NCBI RefSeq assembly: GCF_016587415.1
Contig: NZ_BNJI01000001.1
Coordinates: forward strand, 1,961,501 to 2,025,500
DNA length: 64,000 bases
Direction of reading: 5' to 3'
DNA from: Ktedonobacter sp. SOSP1-85
Lineage (GTDB): Bacteria > Chloroflexota > Ktedonobacteria > Ktedonobacterales > Ktedonobacteraceae
Shown here: positions 25,834 to 34,827 of the stretch, in pieces
How positions within the stretch are numbered: the first letter of the stretch is position 1
Layout of the letters: the number at the start of each line of letters is the position of its first letter
Notes under the pieces: generated by a model
Seen by the model: only the letters and a program-made list of their open reading frames with translations
Told to the model about the DNA's origin: nothing
The model's database searches: none
Translations under genes and position numbers: made by a program

Positions 25834-26229
25834 TTATACCTGCGCAACATCATCCAACACAGCCGCCTCAATTTCGGCAAAAATGTCTCTATCAGTCCTG
25901 CGTTGCCACTCAGGCAAGTCCTCCCAGTCTGCAACGTAGCCAGGCTTTGGATTGCCCAAAAGGCGATACATCTGCACGTTCCAGGCCTCTGCGATGAAGC
26001 GCCCTCCCTGTTCAGGTGCCAGGCGCGTTGCTGGCTCATGTTGGAGTCCAGCGAGAATCAGTGTACGTGCTTTGTTATAAACTGCACTTGCGGCTTCCTG
26101 CTCCCATCCGGCCATCTCCTCCCAGGGAGAAATATAGCCGGGCTTCGGAGTGCCTGGATAATGCCTTTGTACCCCCTCAATCCAGGCCTGACGGAAGCGA
26201 CGACCGTGCTGCTCTTTTACGTTCTCCAT
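25834..26229 (-). CDS. Hypothetical protein with internal duplication
   Basis: A 131-residue protein starting at ATG 26229, chosen because AAAGGAG lies 6 nt upstream (an earlier in-frame start lacks this). It contains two copies of one unit. The first is GRRFRQAWIEGV with TPKPGYISPWEEMAGWEQ; the second is GRFIAEAWNVQM with NPKPGYVADWEDLPEWQR. The PKPGY...W-E-x-x-x-W core is conserved in both. No enzyme motif recognised. It follows the XRE-TPR regulator by 19 nt on the same strand and is probably in its operon. Confidence 0.7.
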   Translation of the reverse strand: MENVKEQHGRRFRQAWIEGVQRHYPGTPKPGYISPWEEMAGWEQEAASAVYNKARTLILAGLQHEPATRLAPEQGGRFIAEAWNVQMYRLLGNPKPGYVADWEDLPEWQRRTDRDIFAEIEAAVLDDVAQV

Positions 26230-26248
26230 AGGGAACTCCTTTCTCAAT

Positions 26249-27502
26249 TTATGCTAACAGCTGAATTTGTGTGCTAAAATCCTTCACACTGCTATTCGTT
26301 GCGAAGGGAGAGAGCTGCATCTGCAACTGAGACAGGCTCTTCTTGAGCATGCCAGATGAGCCCAGCTGCGCAATCTGTATCACTTCGCTACCCAGCGCAC
26401 AGGCCCGCTCGATCTCTCCATGCGTAACGGCGGCCAGTGCCAGATCTGATAACACCATTCCCCTGCGCCTGGTGGGTGCGGGATGGAGCAAGAGGGCCTC
26501 TTGGAGCACTGGCTCTGCCAGACCAGCCTGCCCAAGCTTCACAAGACATGCACCACGCTCCTCAAGGATGCGCTCCCCGTCAAATCGCAACCAGGTGCCA
26601 TTCATGCCGCGCTTTACATCACGTACGCCCTCGGCCAAGTCAAGGGCCTGGCGGCAATCGTCCAACGCCCCTAGCCCCGCATAAGCTTCGGCTGAGACCA
26701 TCGCCACCCAGTATTTGGTGACAAGTGTGCCATCACCACGCTTTGCAATCTGCCCCGCGACCTGGAGCAAGGGAAGGGCCTCTTGGAAGTGTCGATCATA
26801 GATTGGGAGAAAGGCATGTCGTACCAGAGCACAGGCCCAGAGATCGTAGGCGTTTGCCTCTCTGGCAGCATTGGCCGCAAAGGTATAGCACTGAGCAGCA
26901 TCCATATACAGGCTGGCATCAAAGAAGATCTCCCCACAGAGTTGAGCCAGATTGCTCGCCAGAACGCACAGATACTGCCGTTGAGAAGCACCCTGTACAT
27001 CGCGCAATGCCTGGGCCAGAGCATTCAGATGGGAGAGCACATCATTGAGAATAGCGCTTTTCTGTGAGGCAGCACGGTAGGCTTGCCAGTAGTGCTGATT
27101 TACTTCTTCGAGATACTGAAGCGATTTCGTATCAAGACGAGCCGGATGCGCCAGTGTATTTCCTACCTGCTCCCAATCTACAGAGAACAGAAGAGCGCTT
27201 CCAGCAAGGCTAAGGACACGTAACAACTCACGACGTTTCATATCATCCACTCCAGAGAGAAGGACCTGATCACTGGCGGAGGCGCGCTTTTGAGAGCGCC
27301 ATGAGGGCAAGAGACCCAGTTCCTCGGGCGATCGCTTGAAATACTGACACAATAGCTTACGCGATCCTGGATAAAGGGCCTTGCCCTGTTCCGCGCGTAG
27401 AATTGTCCTGGCCGAAACTCCCGAGGCTGCAGCCAGGTCATCAATCGACATATTCAGGCTATCTCGCAACTCGCGAAGCGGATGCTCCCCGTTTGTATCC
27501 AT
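26249..27502 (-). CDS. XRE-family regulator with TPR-like C-terminal region
   Basis: The 417-residue protein starts with an XRE helix-turn-helix (LRDSLNMSIDDLAAASGVSA, then TILRAEQGKAL) in the first 60 residues. A linker with KRRELLRVLSLAGSALLF, which resembles a hydrophobic hinge rather than a signal peptide, follows at about 88-107. The remaining 300 residues are helical repeats (for example LYMDAAQCYTFAANAARE, FQEALPLLQVAGQIAKRG, IERACALGSEVIQIAQLG) of TPR type. This is the common Ktedonobacteria/actinobacterial architecture in which a peptide or protein ligand may modulate DNA binding. It is the first gene of a two-gene unit with the duplicated-domain protein. Confidence 0.8.
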   Translation of the reverse strand: MDTNGEHPLRELRDSLNMSIDDLAAASGVSARTILRAEQGKALYPGSRKLLCQYFKRSPEELGLLPSWRSQKRASASDQVLLSGVDDMKRRELLRVLSLAGSALLFSVDWEQVGNTLAHPARLDTKSLQYLEEVNQHYWQAYRAASQKSAILNDVLSHLNALAQALRDVQGASQRQYLCVLASNLAQLCGEIFFDASLYMDAAQCYTFAANAAREANAYDLWACALVRHAFLPIYDRHFQEALPLLQVAGQIAKRGDGTLVTKYWVAMVSAEAYAGLGALDDCRQALDLAEGVRDVKRGMNGTWLRFDGERILEERGACLVKLGQAGLAEPVLQEALLLHPAPTRRRGMVLSDLALAAVTHGEIERACALGSEVIQIAQLGSSGMLKKSLSQLQMQLSPFATNSSVKDFSTQIQLLA

Positions 27503-28186
27503 TCCTCTTCTGGCCCTTCAGCTCAAACACATTGCTACAACAAGTGTACTCGGATATTCTCACGCTGTCGATGCCTTTTCCCTTAGCTAAAAAGACGTTT
27601 CACAACATTGGCACCAAACTGTCATCATACAGTCAGCACACTAACACCATTTTCCCTCGCATTCACGCCTCTCACATTTTACACTTCTGTTAGGATATTT
27701 ACCTGCTGCGAAAGTGGGTAGTCATCGAAGCAGCGATGTACATTTCTAACTAAATACGAATTATCCAGGGACAAGAAGATGGCGTATGTTACGCAAATTA
27801 TGTACATCTTGCAAGAATACAATTATCTGACTTCTGTCTTTCCTTGAGAAAGGAACGAGAACTATGTAAGTTATATATCAACGGTGCACCAGCATCGATG
27901 TATGTCTGTGCCTTCTGGAAATCCCACTCAACCTGGTCAATGGTTAATTAGTCATGAGGCAGGAGTGTTTGAGAAACGACTCTGTTCCTCACAGAACCTC
28001 TCTATAATAAAAAGACCTGTAGTATGCCAGTATCTCCACCAGCAACGCTACAGGCTACAGCTGTCCAAAAGGCTTAGAATTTATCTAAACGAGAAAGAGC
28101 ATACAAGCCGTAAATATGGTCTTTCATTCTCGCATTCATCAATAAACAAATAGGTTAGATAAGCTCGAAACAAAGCAAACTAATTA
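27503..28186. other. AT-rich intergenic region, no gene seen
   Basis: About 680 bp without a supported coding sequence. ORFs present are short and lack ribosome binding sites or recognisable composition. It separates the XRE-TPR unit from the second integrated block and could hold the left attachment site of that block; none was identified. Confidence 0.4.
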
Positions 28187-28384
28187 TCATTTCTTCTGAT
28201 CATTATGTTGCTGCTCCTGCCTTCTAATATATTCATCAATAGCTTCGCGTCGGAATCTCCATTGACCACCGACTTTAAAGCCTGGCAATTCGCCTTGACT
28301 AGCGAGCCGTTTCACTGTTCGTGGATGGATTTTTAGCATTTCGCCCACTTCGTCAGCATCAAGAATATCATTTGCCACTAACAC
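28187..28384 (-). CDS. Excisionase/BldC-like helix-turn-helix protein
   Basis: A 65-residue HTH_17-type protein. ILDADEVGEMLKIHPRTVKR is the helix-turn-helix, and LPGFKVGGQWRFRREAIDEY is the wing and recognition helix typical of excisionases and BldC/MerR-like small regulators. It ends in a charged tail. GGAGGCGAG lies close upstream. A strong promoter at 28415-28443 drives it. It stands at the edge of the second mobile block and points away from it, as excisionase/repressor genes often do. It may control excision by the serine recombinase at 32656. Confidence 0.8.
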   Translation of the reverse strand: MLVANDILDADEVGEMLKIHPRTVKRLASQGELPGFKVGGQWRFRREAIDEYIRRQEQQHNDQKK

Positions 28385-28414
28385 GCTCGCCTCCTTTCTT
28401 CCCTTGTATACCAG

Positions 28415-28443
28415 ATCATACTAATATATCATTACCTTGTCAA
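28415..28443 (-). promoter_or_regulatory. Sigma70-type promoter of excisionase-like gene
   Basis: On the minus strand TTGACA (28443-28438) and TATGAT (28420-28415) are separated by exactly 17 bp, about 30 bp before the start codon at 28384. Confidence 0.7.
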
Positions 28444-28670
28444 CAGATGCCGAGTTATGCTAATTTGTCCATTTTGTCCAAAATACTACCTTTAATCCCA
28501 AATAAAGATAATTAGTCCAAAATACTCTTGACTATACCAAAATTTCCATGTACTATAGACGTGTATTGTGAATTATGAAGACATTTCCTGCAAGCTTGTA
28601 CATTAATCTACAGCTTTTTGCAAGTAGCATTCGATCTGCACTTCGCCAAGAAAAGAGGTGATAACAAAAA

Positions 28671-28701
28671 CTGACTCCCTGTCTTGTCCACAGGGAGCCA
28701 G
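28671..28701. other. Hairpin upstream of accessory operon
   Basis: CTGACTCCCTGT (28671-28682) pairs with ACAGGGAGCCAG (28690-28701) with one mismatch and a 7-nt loop. It lies about 100 nt before the plus-strand gene at 28798. Possible leader hairpin or terminator. Confidence 0.4.
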
Positions 28702-28797
28702 TGAGTGAGAACACACAAAAACCTTGCAAAGTCCCGGAGTTCTCTGTGCTCAGCATAGCGCATCGAGACTCCGCAGTCAAGAAAGAGAAGATGCGAT

Positions 28798-29292
28798 ATG
28801 TCACAACGAACCTCAACAGGCGTACATGCAGGGCATGTCATGGATGCACCTGTCACCGCTTCCAACCTTGCCTTCTTTCGTGGCGTCCAGGCGGGATACC
28901 AGGCCTATCAGAGCGAGCCAACCCCGCTCAATGAGCACAGCCTCTACGAACACCTTGTGCATCGCCTGCTCGCGTATCCCGATTCGACCTGCGAGAATAC
29001 AGGCTGGGTCATTGGCTGGGTGAAGGGCTTGCTGGAAACGTCTTCCCTTCAACAGCACTTCTCTGTTTCATCTGACACACACTCTGAGGTACCTGCTCCT
29101 TACGGCGATAACGTTCTGCCTGTCATTTCCAACGACAACCAACTTCACAGCATCACCAACCCCTTTTGTTTTGTTCCCACATGTCCCTGTCACGAAGATC
29201 AGGAGAACATTGCAGAGTTTGCCCGTTACGTCAACGACGGTCTTCTCACTCCGCAAGAAGCAACCGATCTTATCGCAGGGAAACATATCTAG
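28798..29292 (+). CDS. Hypothetical accessory protein
   Basis: A 164-residue soluble protein and first gene of a plus-strand series. The N-terminal half has FFRGVQAGYQAYQ and WVIGWVKGLLE, helical with glycine. The C-terminal part is CFVPTCPCHEDQ followed by IAEFARYVNDGLLTPQEATDLIAGKHI (about residues 121-164), a Cys-x4-Cys-x-Cys-His cluster plus a helix pair that looks like a small metal-binding module. I do not know its function. Position in front of the membrane proteins and recombinase suggests an integrative-element accessory gene. Confidence 0.6.
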   Translation: MSQRTSTGVHAGHVMDAPVTASNLAFFRGVQAGYQAYQSEPTPLNEHSLYEHLVHRLLAYPDSTCENTGWVIGWVKGLLETSSLQQHFSVSSDTHSEVPAPYGDNVLPVISNDNQLHSITNPFCFVPTCPCHEDQENIAEFARYVNDGLLTPQEATDLIAGKHI

Positions 29293-29303
29293 CTGGGAAT
29301 GCT

Positions 29304-29333
29304 CCCTCTTGTTGCTTACAGGCAACAAGAGGG
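29304..29333 (+). terminator. Intercistronic hairpin (attenuator-like)
   Basis: CCCTCTTGTTGC (29304-29315) pairs perfectly with GCAACAAGAGGG (29322-29333), loop of 6. No U-tract follows; GGACAGAGGAGG, the next ribosome binding site, does. It may lower or stabilise downstream expression rather than terminate. Confidence 0.45.
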
Positions 29334-29351
29334 GGACAGAGGAGGAAACGC

Positions 29352-29774
29352 ATGAAGCAGAACAGAATGGGAATCACCTCACGCATCCATGAGCATGTGC
29401 ATCAGCAAAGCACCTCTCGACAGCGCGTCGGTACCTCGTGTGGTTTTCACCCAGAGGCTACACCTAGGCCGACAGACGAGACGAAACGCACAAGCATTGA
29501 TACCATCCTTATCTGTGCTGATCCAGCTTTTCATAATGGCGTGCAATCGGGAAGATGCGAATTTCTCGCCCTGGCTTTCGCTAAGCGCGAGATCGTCGCC
29601 CAAGATGTAGAGAACGCCCTGCAATGGGCCATGTATGACACCTTACGACCAGCACTTTGGCGCTATGGCTATGTATGCGGATGGAATGAGGAGTTTTATA
29701 AATACGCCATGCGCAAGCGAGAGGAACAAACCAACACCTCGAAGCCAGCACGCGACGAGAGGAGGGAACGCTAA
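29352..29774 (+). CDS. Hypothetical accessory protein
   Basis: A 140-residue protein from ATG 29352, with AGGAGG 6 nt upstream; a longer in-frame ORF upstream lacks this signal. The core DPAFHNGVQSGRCEFLALAF and QWAMYDTLRPALWRYGYVCGW resembles the FFRGVQAGYQ...WVIGWVKG pattern of the preceding gene, so the two may be distant paralogues. The C-terminus is charged. Its stop overlaps the next start (TAATG), so it is translationally coupled to the membrane protein gene. Function unknown. Confidence 0.6.
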   Translation: MKQNRMGITSRIHEHVHQQSTSRQRVGTSCGFHPEATPRPTDETKRTSIDTILICADPAFHNGVQSGRCEFLALAFAKREIVAQDVENALQWAMYDTLRPALWRYGYVCGWNEEFYKYAMRKREEQTNTSKPARDERRER

Positions 29775-30511
29775 TGCCCCCATCTCGCTATCATCCAAAC
29801 CTTGAAACCGAGCAGCCGCCCATACACAAAAATCGCGCTACCAGAGCACCGAGAGAGAACATAGACACCCAAGACCAGATCGACGAAGACGCCTTGTATG
29901 AGGCACGCACCCATACTAGTGTGGTACGTCAAAATACCTACCAGCCAGCCAATACGGACGCGCAGGCAATGCGCCGGGTGAATGTGTATGTTCACAACCA
30001 ACCCAGACAGCAAAGGCAGCACCAGCAGCCGCCCCTCTTGCCCGTTGGTACGCCTCGACAGTTTCATCTACCCCGTTGGCCTGCCTATGTAGGACTAGCA
30101 GGCGTGTTGATGGTTGGAGGATGGCTTGGAATTGGAATGGTAAGTCAAGGTTTGCAGGCGTGGCAAGACGACCTGCATTATGGACGCCCCCGTACGTATC
30201 AGATCGACGCCGTTGTCGGCCACAACCACGATACGAGCGCGACTCCATCTCACTTCATTGTGCTCAATTTACATGGGCAGATTACCGTCATTGAAATGCC
30301 AGCAGGCGACCCAAGCAAAGCGCACGCTTATAAGACAGGCATGGCCTTGTTAGGAAGCGGGCAAGACTTGGCTCCTGCACAGGTGATATTCAAAGATCTG
30401 GACGGAGACGGCAAGCCGGACATGATCGTCATGGTCGGAGAGCAGAGTATCGCCTTCAAGAACGAGAACGACGTGTTTAGCTCGACACCTATGAAAGAGG
30501 TCAAACAGTGA
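29774..30511 (+). CDS. Single-pass membrane protein with Ca-binding FG-GAP-like segment
   Basis: The 245-residue protein has a long polar, Gln-rich cytoplasmic N-terminus (residues 1-100), one membrane segment (WPAYVGLAGVLMVGGWLGIG, about 102-121) and an external domain. That domain ends with FKDLDGDGKPDMIVMVG, a D-x-D-x-D-G-x-x-D calcium-binding loop like those in FG-GAP/VCBS repeats. It is coupled to genes on both sides (TAATG before, GTGA overlap after). Probably a surface or envelope component of the integrated element, perhaps part of a cell-contact apparatus; this is inference. Confidence 0.65.
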   Translation: MPPSRYHPNLETEQPPIHKNRATRAPRENIDTQDQIDEDALYEARTHTSVVRQNTYQPANTDAQAMRRVNVYVHNQPRQQRQHQQPPLLPVGTPRQFHLPRWPAYVGLAGVLMVGGWLGIGMVSQGLQAWQDDLHYGRPRTYQIDAVVGHNHDTSATPSHFIVLNLHGQITVIEMPAGDPSKAHAYKTGMALLGSGQDLAPAQVIFKDLDGDGKPDMIVMVGEQSIAFKNENDVFSSTPMKEVKQ

Positions 30512-30936
30512 TTGCCACACCAGCGTACCCCATTCAAACGAAACAGCCACCGCGCCCTCAGGAAAGCGACCCCAGGGGACCACGTCGAACCATGCGTATG
30601 TTGACAGAACGCGTCAACGATCTTCTGGGCATCACGTTTAGCGGAGAGGATGAATACGTCGTTGTCTCCTGTAGAGAGACCATCACAGCCACTCTTGCCC
30701 TGAACTTTCAAACCGCATTCCAGGCCGAGCGCCCCATCCAAGCCGTGTTGGTCTCCTATGGCAAAGTCAACACGTCGGGAGATGGCTATATTGTCATCCG
30801 TTGGCGCGGAACCATCCCAGAACGCTTCTTTGACCAGCTCGACCAGCTCAACAAAGAGGTCCTCTTCTATACAGCCTTTAGCGCCGGGCCTCTCGACACC
30901 TGCAAAGCACCATGGGATAGCATATCCAACGCCTAA
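30508..30936 (+). CDS. Hypothetical protein of accessory operon
   Basis: A 142-residue protein starting with GTG inside the stop of the preceding gene (GTGA), so translation is coupled. After a proline-rich start (residues 1-28), it forms an alpha/beta-looking domain: TERVNDLLGITFSGEDEYVVVS, QAVLVSYGKVNTSGDGYIVIRW and FFDQLDQLNKEVLFYTAF. No membrane segment. No recognised family. It lies between two single-pass membrane proteins and may be their cytosolic partner. Confidence 0.6.
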   Translation: MIATPAYPIQTKQPPRPQESDPRGPRRTMRMLTERVNDLLGITFSGEDEYVVVSCRETITATLALNFQTAFQAERPIQAVLVSYGKVNTSGDGYIVIRWRGTIPERFFDQLDQLNKEVLFYTAFSAGPLDTCKAPWDSISNA

Positions 30937-30998
30937 TGTCTCAGGGAAGAGTCTCATCACGGTGTGCTCTTCCCTTTCCTACCTGTTGGAGGGAATCC

Positions 30999-32363
30999 AT
31001 GCAAGACAAGCAGATGCAGAACAGCTTAGACCATCTTTTGCGTGAACTTGACCAACAGACACGCACAATGGACGACATCCCACATATAGAAGCCAACCAG
31101 GAGTACGACCACGAACGCCACATGTATGACATTGAGATCCACATTTACCCGAGAGAGGAAGCAGAGCCAGAGAAGCCAGCCAATACGGTCGAAAGTGTCC
31201 TACCTATTAACCAGGAACCAGAACCACGAGGGAGAAAGCTGCGAGCATGGGCAAAGGAGCACGCGCACCTGCTTGTCTCTACCAGCGTTATGGTATGTGC
31301 CTGTGCGATTCTTATTGGTTGTCTGCTGTACCTGTTCCCACTCTGGACAGCGACCACGACAGTGACGCTTGTGCCAGCTACACACACAATAGTAACCCGC
31401 CTGACAGTAACAATCGGAAGCATTAACCCAACTCACAGCCAGATACCAGGAAGGCTCTTACCTACCGTTACGATGAGTCAGGCACAAACTGTCGCAACCA
31501 CTGGGAAAGCGCACCAGGATGCCCAGAGCGCGCATGGCTCTATCACATTTTTCAATGCCGCGACCTATGTGCAGACCATACCAGCAGGGACCCTTGTCAC
31601 CACAGCCTCTGGAACTCAGGTCGCAACTGATCAAGACATCACGATAGGCGCGGCAAACTATCCCACCTTTGGACAGGCGAGTGTCAGCGCTCACGCGACG
31701 GTTGCAGGGCCAGCAGGCAATCTCAAGGCGGGTGCGATCTATGGCCCCTGTTGTCGCGTCAATATCTCCGCAGTCAACGGGGCCTTTAGCGGAGGGCAGG
31801 ACGCACGCGACTACCAGACTGTGACCCACTACGACCTTGAAGCGACAACTGCAAGCTTGAGAGCCAGCCTTGACCAGAGCACAGAAGCGGCCCTGCAAAC
31901 GCAGGTACAGAGCAACGAGACATTAGCAACCCCGTTGCACTGTCAGCAGAAGGTTAATGCCGATCACCAACCAGGAGAAGAGGCAACAAAGGTCCGTGTA
32001 ACCCTTGACGAGACGTGTACGGGCATTGTCTACCAGACGCAAGCGCTACACACGTTGTTAGCTCAGGCCATTACCGCCCAGGCGACGAGGCAGCTAGGAG
32101 CAGGCTACGCACTGAGCGGTGATATTCAGGTCATCACCACGACACAAGGAACCAGTAGCATACAAGCAATCGGAACAAGCAGATGGGTTTACCAGTTTAC
32201 CCAGGCACAACAGGAGCAAATGAAAGTCACCATTGCAGGCAAAAGTCAGGCCAGGGCCAAGATCCTGCTTTTGGCACAGCCAGGCGTCCAATCGGTGTCG
32301 TTCTCGGGGAATACCACCCTTCCAGACAAGCAAGGTATTCGCTTTGTCTTTATTACCTTTTAG
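30999..32363 (+). CDS. Membrane-anchored baseplate J-like/surface protein
   Basis: A 454-residue protein from ATG 30999 behind TTGGAGGG; an in-frame start at 30936 has no such signal. It has an acidic cytoplasmic part (1-95), a membrane segment (about 104-125) and a long extracellular beta-rich domain. That domain contains GSITFFNAATYVQTIPAGTL, ATDQDITIGAANYPTFGQ and AGPAGNLKAGAIYGPCC, which match the pattern of baseplate J/gp47-type domains (xTIPAGT, V-x-A-x-x-x-G-x-x-GN). In Chloroflexota such proteins are often cell-surface proteins rather than phage parts. It may form an extracellular structure of the integrated element. Confidence 0.65.
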   Translation: MQDKQMQNSLDHLLRELDQQTRTMDDIPHIEANQEYDHERHMYDIEIHIYPREEAEPEKPANTVESVLPINQEPEPRGRKLRAWAKEHAHLLVSTSVMVCACAILIGCLLYLFPLWTATTTVTLVPATHTIVTRLTVTIGSINPTHSQIPGRLLPTVTMSQAQTVATTGKAHQDAQSAHGSITFFNAATYVQTIPAGTLVTTASGTQVATDQDITIGAANYPTFGQASVSAHATVAGPAGNLKAGAIYGPCCRVNISAVNGAFSGGQDARDYQTVTHYDLEATTASLRASLDQSTEAALQTQVQSNETLATPLHCQQKVNADHQPGEEATKVRVTLDETCTGIVYQTQALHTLLAQAITAQATRQLGAGYALSGDIQVITTTQGTSSIQAIGTSRWVYQFTQAQQEQMKVTIAGKSQARAKILLLAQPGVQSVSFSGNTTLPDKQGIRFVFITF

Positions 32364-32494
32364 AGCATGGAGCGGAGCATGCACAGCGCCAGAACTGGGA
32401 GCACCTCGAATCCATCGCTCGCGTACCACTCGTCACTCAACAGAAAAGCCAGCAATCAAAGAGAAAAAAGAAACAGGAGAAGAAACAGATAACA

Positions 32495-32656
32495 ATGGGA
32501 CGCGAGGACGGTTTGCTAGAAGAGCTTTCTTTGGGTAAAGGAAGCGATGGTTCGCAGGTTTTGCCTTTAGAAGTTGTGGATTTGTTGAAAGTCATTGCAC
32601 ATATAGAGGTGCGTCATCGAGAGAAACTGCGTGCGTTACGCAAGGAGGTGGCCTAA
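32495..32656 (+). CDS. Small protein coupled to serine recombinase
   Basis: A 53-residue acidic/helical protein from ATG 32495 with CAGGAGAAG upstream. It contains VVDLLKVIAHIEVRHREKLR. Its stop overlaps the recombinase start (TAATG), so the two are translationally coupled. This suggests a recombinase partner, perhaps a directionality or stability factor, though excisionase candidates are more usually HTH proteins. Confidence 0.6.
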   Translation: MGREDGLLEELSLGKGSDGSQVLPLEVVDLLKVIAHIEVRHREKLRALRKEVA

Positions 32657-34827
32657 TGCCCCGTCAAAAATTTCATCGAGGTCGTGTTTATTACGAAATT
32701 GGAGAGCCAGGGCCAGGAGCTACAGGTATAGGCTATGTGCGGTATAGCTCTGATCTGCAACCCGAGAGCAGTCTTGCTACGCAAAAGCGGCTTATCAAGG
32801 ATCTCTTTGATAAAAAGGGTTGGCGACTGCTTGGCTGGCGTGAAGAGCCGGAGAGAAGCGCAAATAATTATCTGGATGACCTCATTACAGAACGTCCAGT
32901 CTTCGCCCAGTTATTAAATGAAGCCGAACAAGGAATGTTTCAGGTTGTTGTATGCGCTTATTCTAATCGCTGGGCGCGTAGTATGGAAGTCGGGTATGCT
33001 TCTCTTACTCGATTGCGGCGAGCCCGTATCTGGTGGTGTACTGCTGATGGCCTATGGGATATTGATAAGGTTCAGCAGGATGGTTTTAATGTGGCATTTG
33101 CCGTAGACATGTCGATAAACGAGGCATACTCACGGGAACTGTCCAAGCGTACTATTGCTGGTAAAGAAGATCGAGCACGTGATGGATACCACAATGGCAG
33201 TGTGCCTTTTGGGTATCTTCGCCCTATCTATCCCAAAGGCGGAGATGACGCACCTTCAACATATCGCTCACCTCGTACACCGGTACGCATTGATCCTGAG
33301 ACGTTTCCCGCTCTGGTTCGTATTGGGGAGCTAGTCGCGCAGGGATGGTCAGATAGAGCAATCGCTGACGAACTGGAGCGTGATGGATATGTGATACGCT
33401 CTGCACGCTTCGGCGAGCGGTTCTTGACGAAAGATACTATAGCTGCTATTCGCCGTTCCTGGTTCCCGCGTGAGCTTAAGCCCGGGTCTGGCTTTGGGAC
33501 TATTGAAACTCCGTCGGGAGAACTAGTGGTAGGCAAACATCCGGCGGCCTGGCCCTATGAACTCTGGCAAAGAATGGTTGAAGTCAAGGATATGCAATAT
33601 CGCCGTCCGACGAAAGCGGCTCGCAAACGCCCTCATGAGTTCAGCCGTATTATTGTATGCGCTACCTGCTTACGTCCGTTACGCGTCACATTTGGTAATG
33701 CCGGGAAAAGTATCCTTCCGTATTACCGCGATACAAGCCATGAGAGAAAGCTACCCTGTACTGCTGCGAGAGCAGGTTTTCGTTCAGTGCGGAGTAGTCT
33801 GGTCGTGATGCAGTTCGGCGATATACTCAAGAGAATAGAATTGCCAGAAGCTTGGCGGGAGATGGTTACTGAGATTTGCCAGTATGGTGGGAATCAAAAC
33901 AATGAAGGGACGCAACGGATACAAAGGCGTAGGACAGAGCTGGAGGAGCGGCGAAAACGGCTGAATATGTTGTTTCTTGATGGTCACATAACGCAAGAAG
34001 AGCATAACGATCAGATGCAAGCTACCCATGCTGAGCTTTTTGAGCTTCCTGTCCCACTGGTGACAGATGTGGAGAAGCTCAAGAATATGGCTCTTTCTGC
34101 TGGTGAAACGCTTTCTATGGTGTCCGATTATTGGGATGAAGCTCTGCCAGAAGAGAGGCGTGACCTTGTCTGGTCACTCTTGAATGGCGAGGGCCTCATT
34201 TATGATTTAGAGCGGCATGCGATCGCTGGATTAAAACCTCGCCCCAGTGTTTTACCTGTATTGGCTTTGGGCTTGGAACATACGGGAATGTGGGAACAAC
34301 GTGATGGTGGTTTGTGGCTGCGAGAAGACTACTGGCCTCCTCGCCTTGAGGCAGGCCCTAGCGGGCTACCGTCGCGCCCACCTGCATTGACACTTTCTCA
34401 GCAAGAGCAGGCTATTATGATGTTGCGTCAAGGGAGGTCTTTGAGAGAAATTGCCAAGGCATTAGGTGTATCTCATGAATCAGTGCGTCGGTTGGCACAG
34501 AGAGAAGGTATAGTGCTGCCGTCTAATGGTATGAAGTTGACTCCTGAGCAACAGCAAGAGGCGCTGGCCCTGTTACAGTCTGATGTGCCATTTCGCGAGG
34601 TGGCTGGTCGTTTCGGTGTGACTCATGAGACTATACGGCGGTTGGCGCTTCGCGAGAGTGTGGAACTGGCTCCGAAGGGACAAAAGCTGACGCCCACAGC
34701 GAGGAAGTTGACTCCTGAGCAACAGCAACAAGCGCGTGACTTGATTGCCGCAGGGGTTTCTAGACGCAAGGTAGCCAGCCAGTTTGGTGTGAGCCGTCAA
34801 GCTTTGGGTAAACTCATCAATGGTTGA
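32656..34827 (+). CDS. Large serine recombinase with three C-terminal HTH repeats
   Basis: A 723-residue recombinase. The resolvase domain has GIGYVRYSSDLQ with probable catalytic Ser31 and YSNRWARSMEVG. The recombinase domain contains NGSVPFGYL and RSARFGERFLTKDTIAAI, the zinc ribbon CATCLRPLR with a later Cys (about 332-372), and a coiled coil (RIQRRRTELEERRKRL). The last 150 residues are unusual: three successive helix-turn-helix units, IAKALGVSHESVRRLA, VAGRFGVTHETIRRLA and VASQFGVSRQALGKLI, each preceded by LTxxQQ and a helix. These resemble Hin/transposase HTH_7-type domains and would add DNA contacts at the attachment sites. Likely integrase of the 28.2-34.8 kb block. Confidence 0.9.
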   Translation: MPRQKFHRGRVYYEIGEPGPGATGIGYVRYSSDLQPESSLATQKRLIKDLFDKKGWRLLGWREEPERSANNYLDDLITERPVFAQLLNEAEQGMFQVVVCAYSNRWARSMEVGYASLTRLRRARIWWCTADGLWDIDKVQQDGFNVAFAVDMSINEAYSRELSKRTIAGKEDRARDGYHNGSVPFGYLRPIYPKGGDDAPSTYRSPRTPVRIDPETFPALVRIGELVAQGWSDRAIADELERDGYVIRSARFGERFLTKDTIAAIRRSWFPRELKPGSGFGTIETPSGELVVGKHPAAWPYELWQRMVEVKDMQYRRPTKAARKRPHEFSRIIVCATCLRPLRVTFGNAGKSILPYYRDTSHERKLPCTAARAGFRSVRSSLVVMQFGDILKRIELPEAWREMVTEICQYGGNQNNEGTQRIQRRRTELEERRKRLNMLFLDGHITQEEHNDQMQATHAELFELPVPLVTDVEKLKNMALSAGETLSMVSDYWDEALPEERRDLVWSLLNGEGLIYDLERHAIAGLKPRPSVLPVLALGLEHTGMWEQRDGGLWLREDYWPPRLEAGPSGLPSRPPALTLSQQEQAIMMLRQGRSLREIAKALGVSHESVRRLAQREGIVLPSNGMKLTPEQQQEALALLQSDVPFREVAGRFGVTHETIRRLALRESVELAPKGQKLTPTARKLTPEQQQQARDLIAAGVSRRKVASQFGVSRQALGKLING

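Noticed and set aside
31126..31898. ORFs in other frames within the baseplate-J-like gene
   Set aside because: They contradict the long frame, which has a membrane helix, repeats and a good ribosome binding site.
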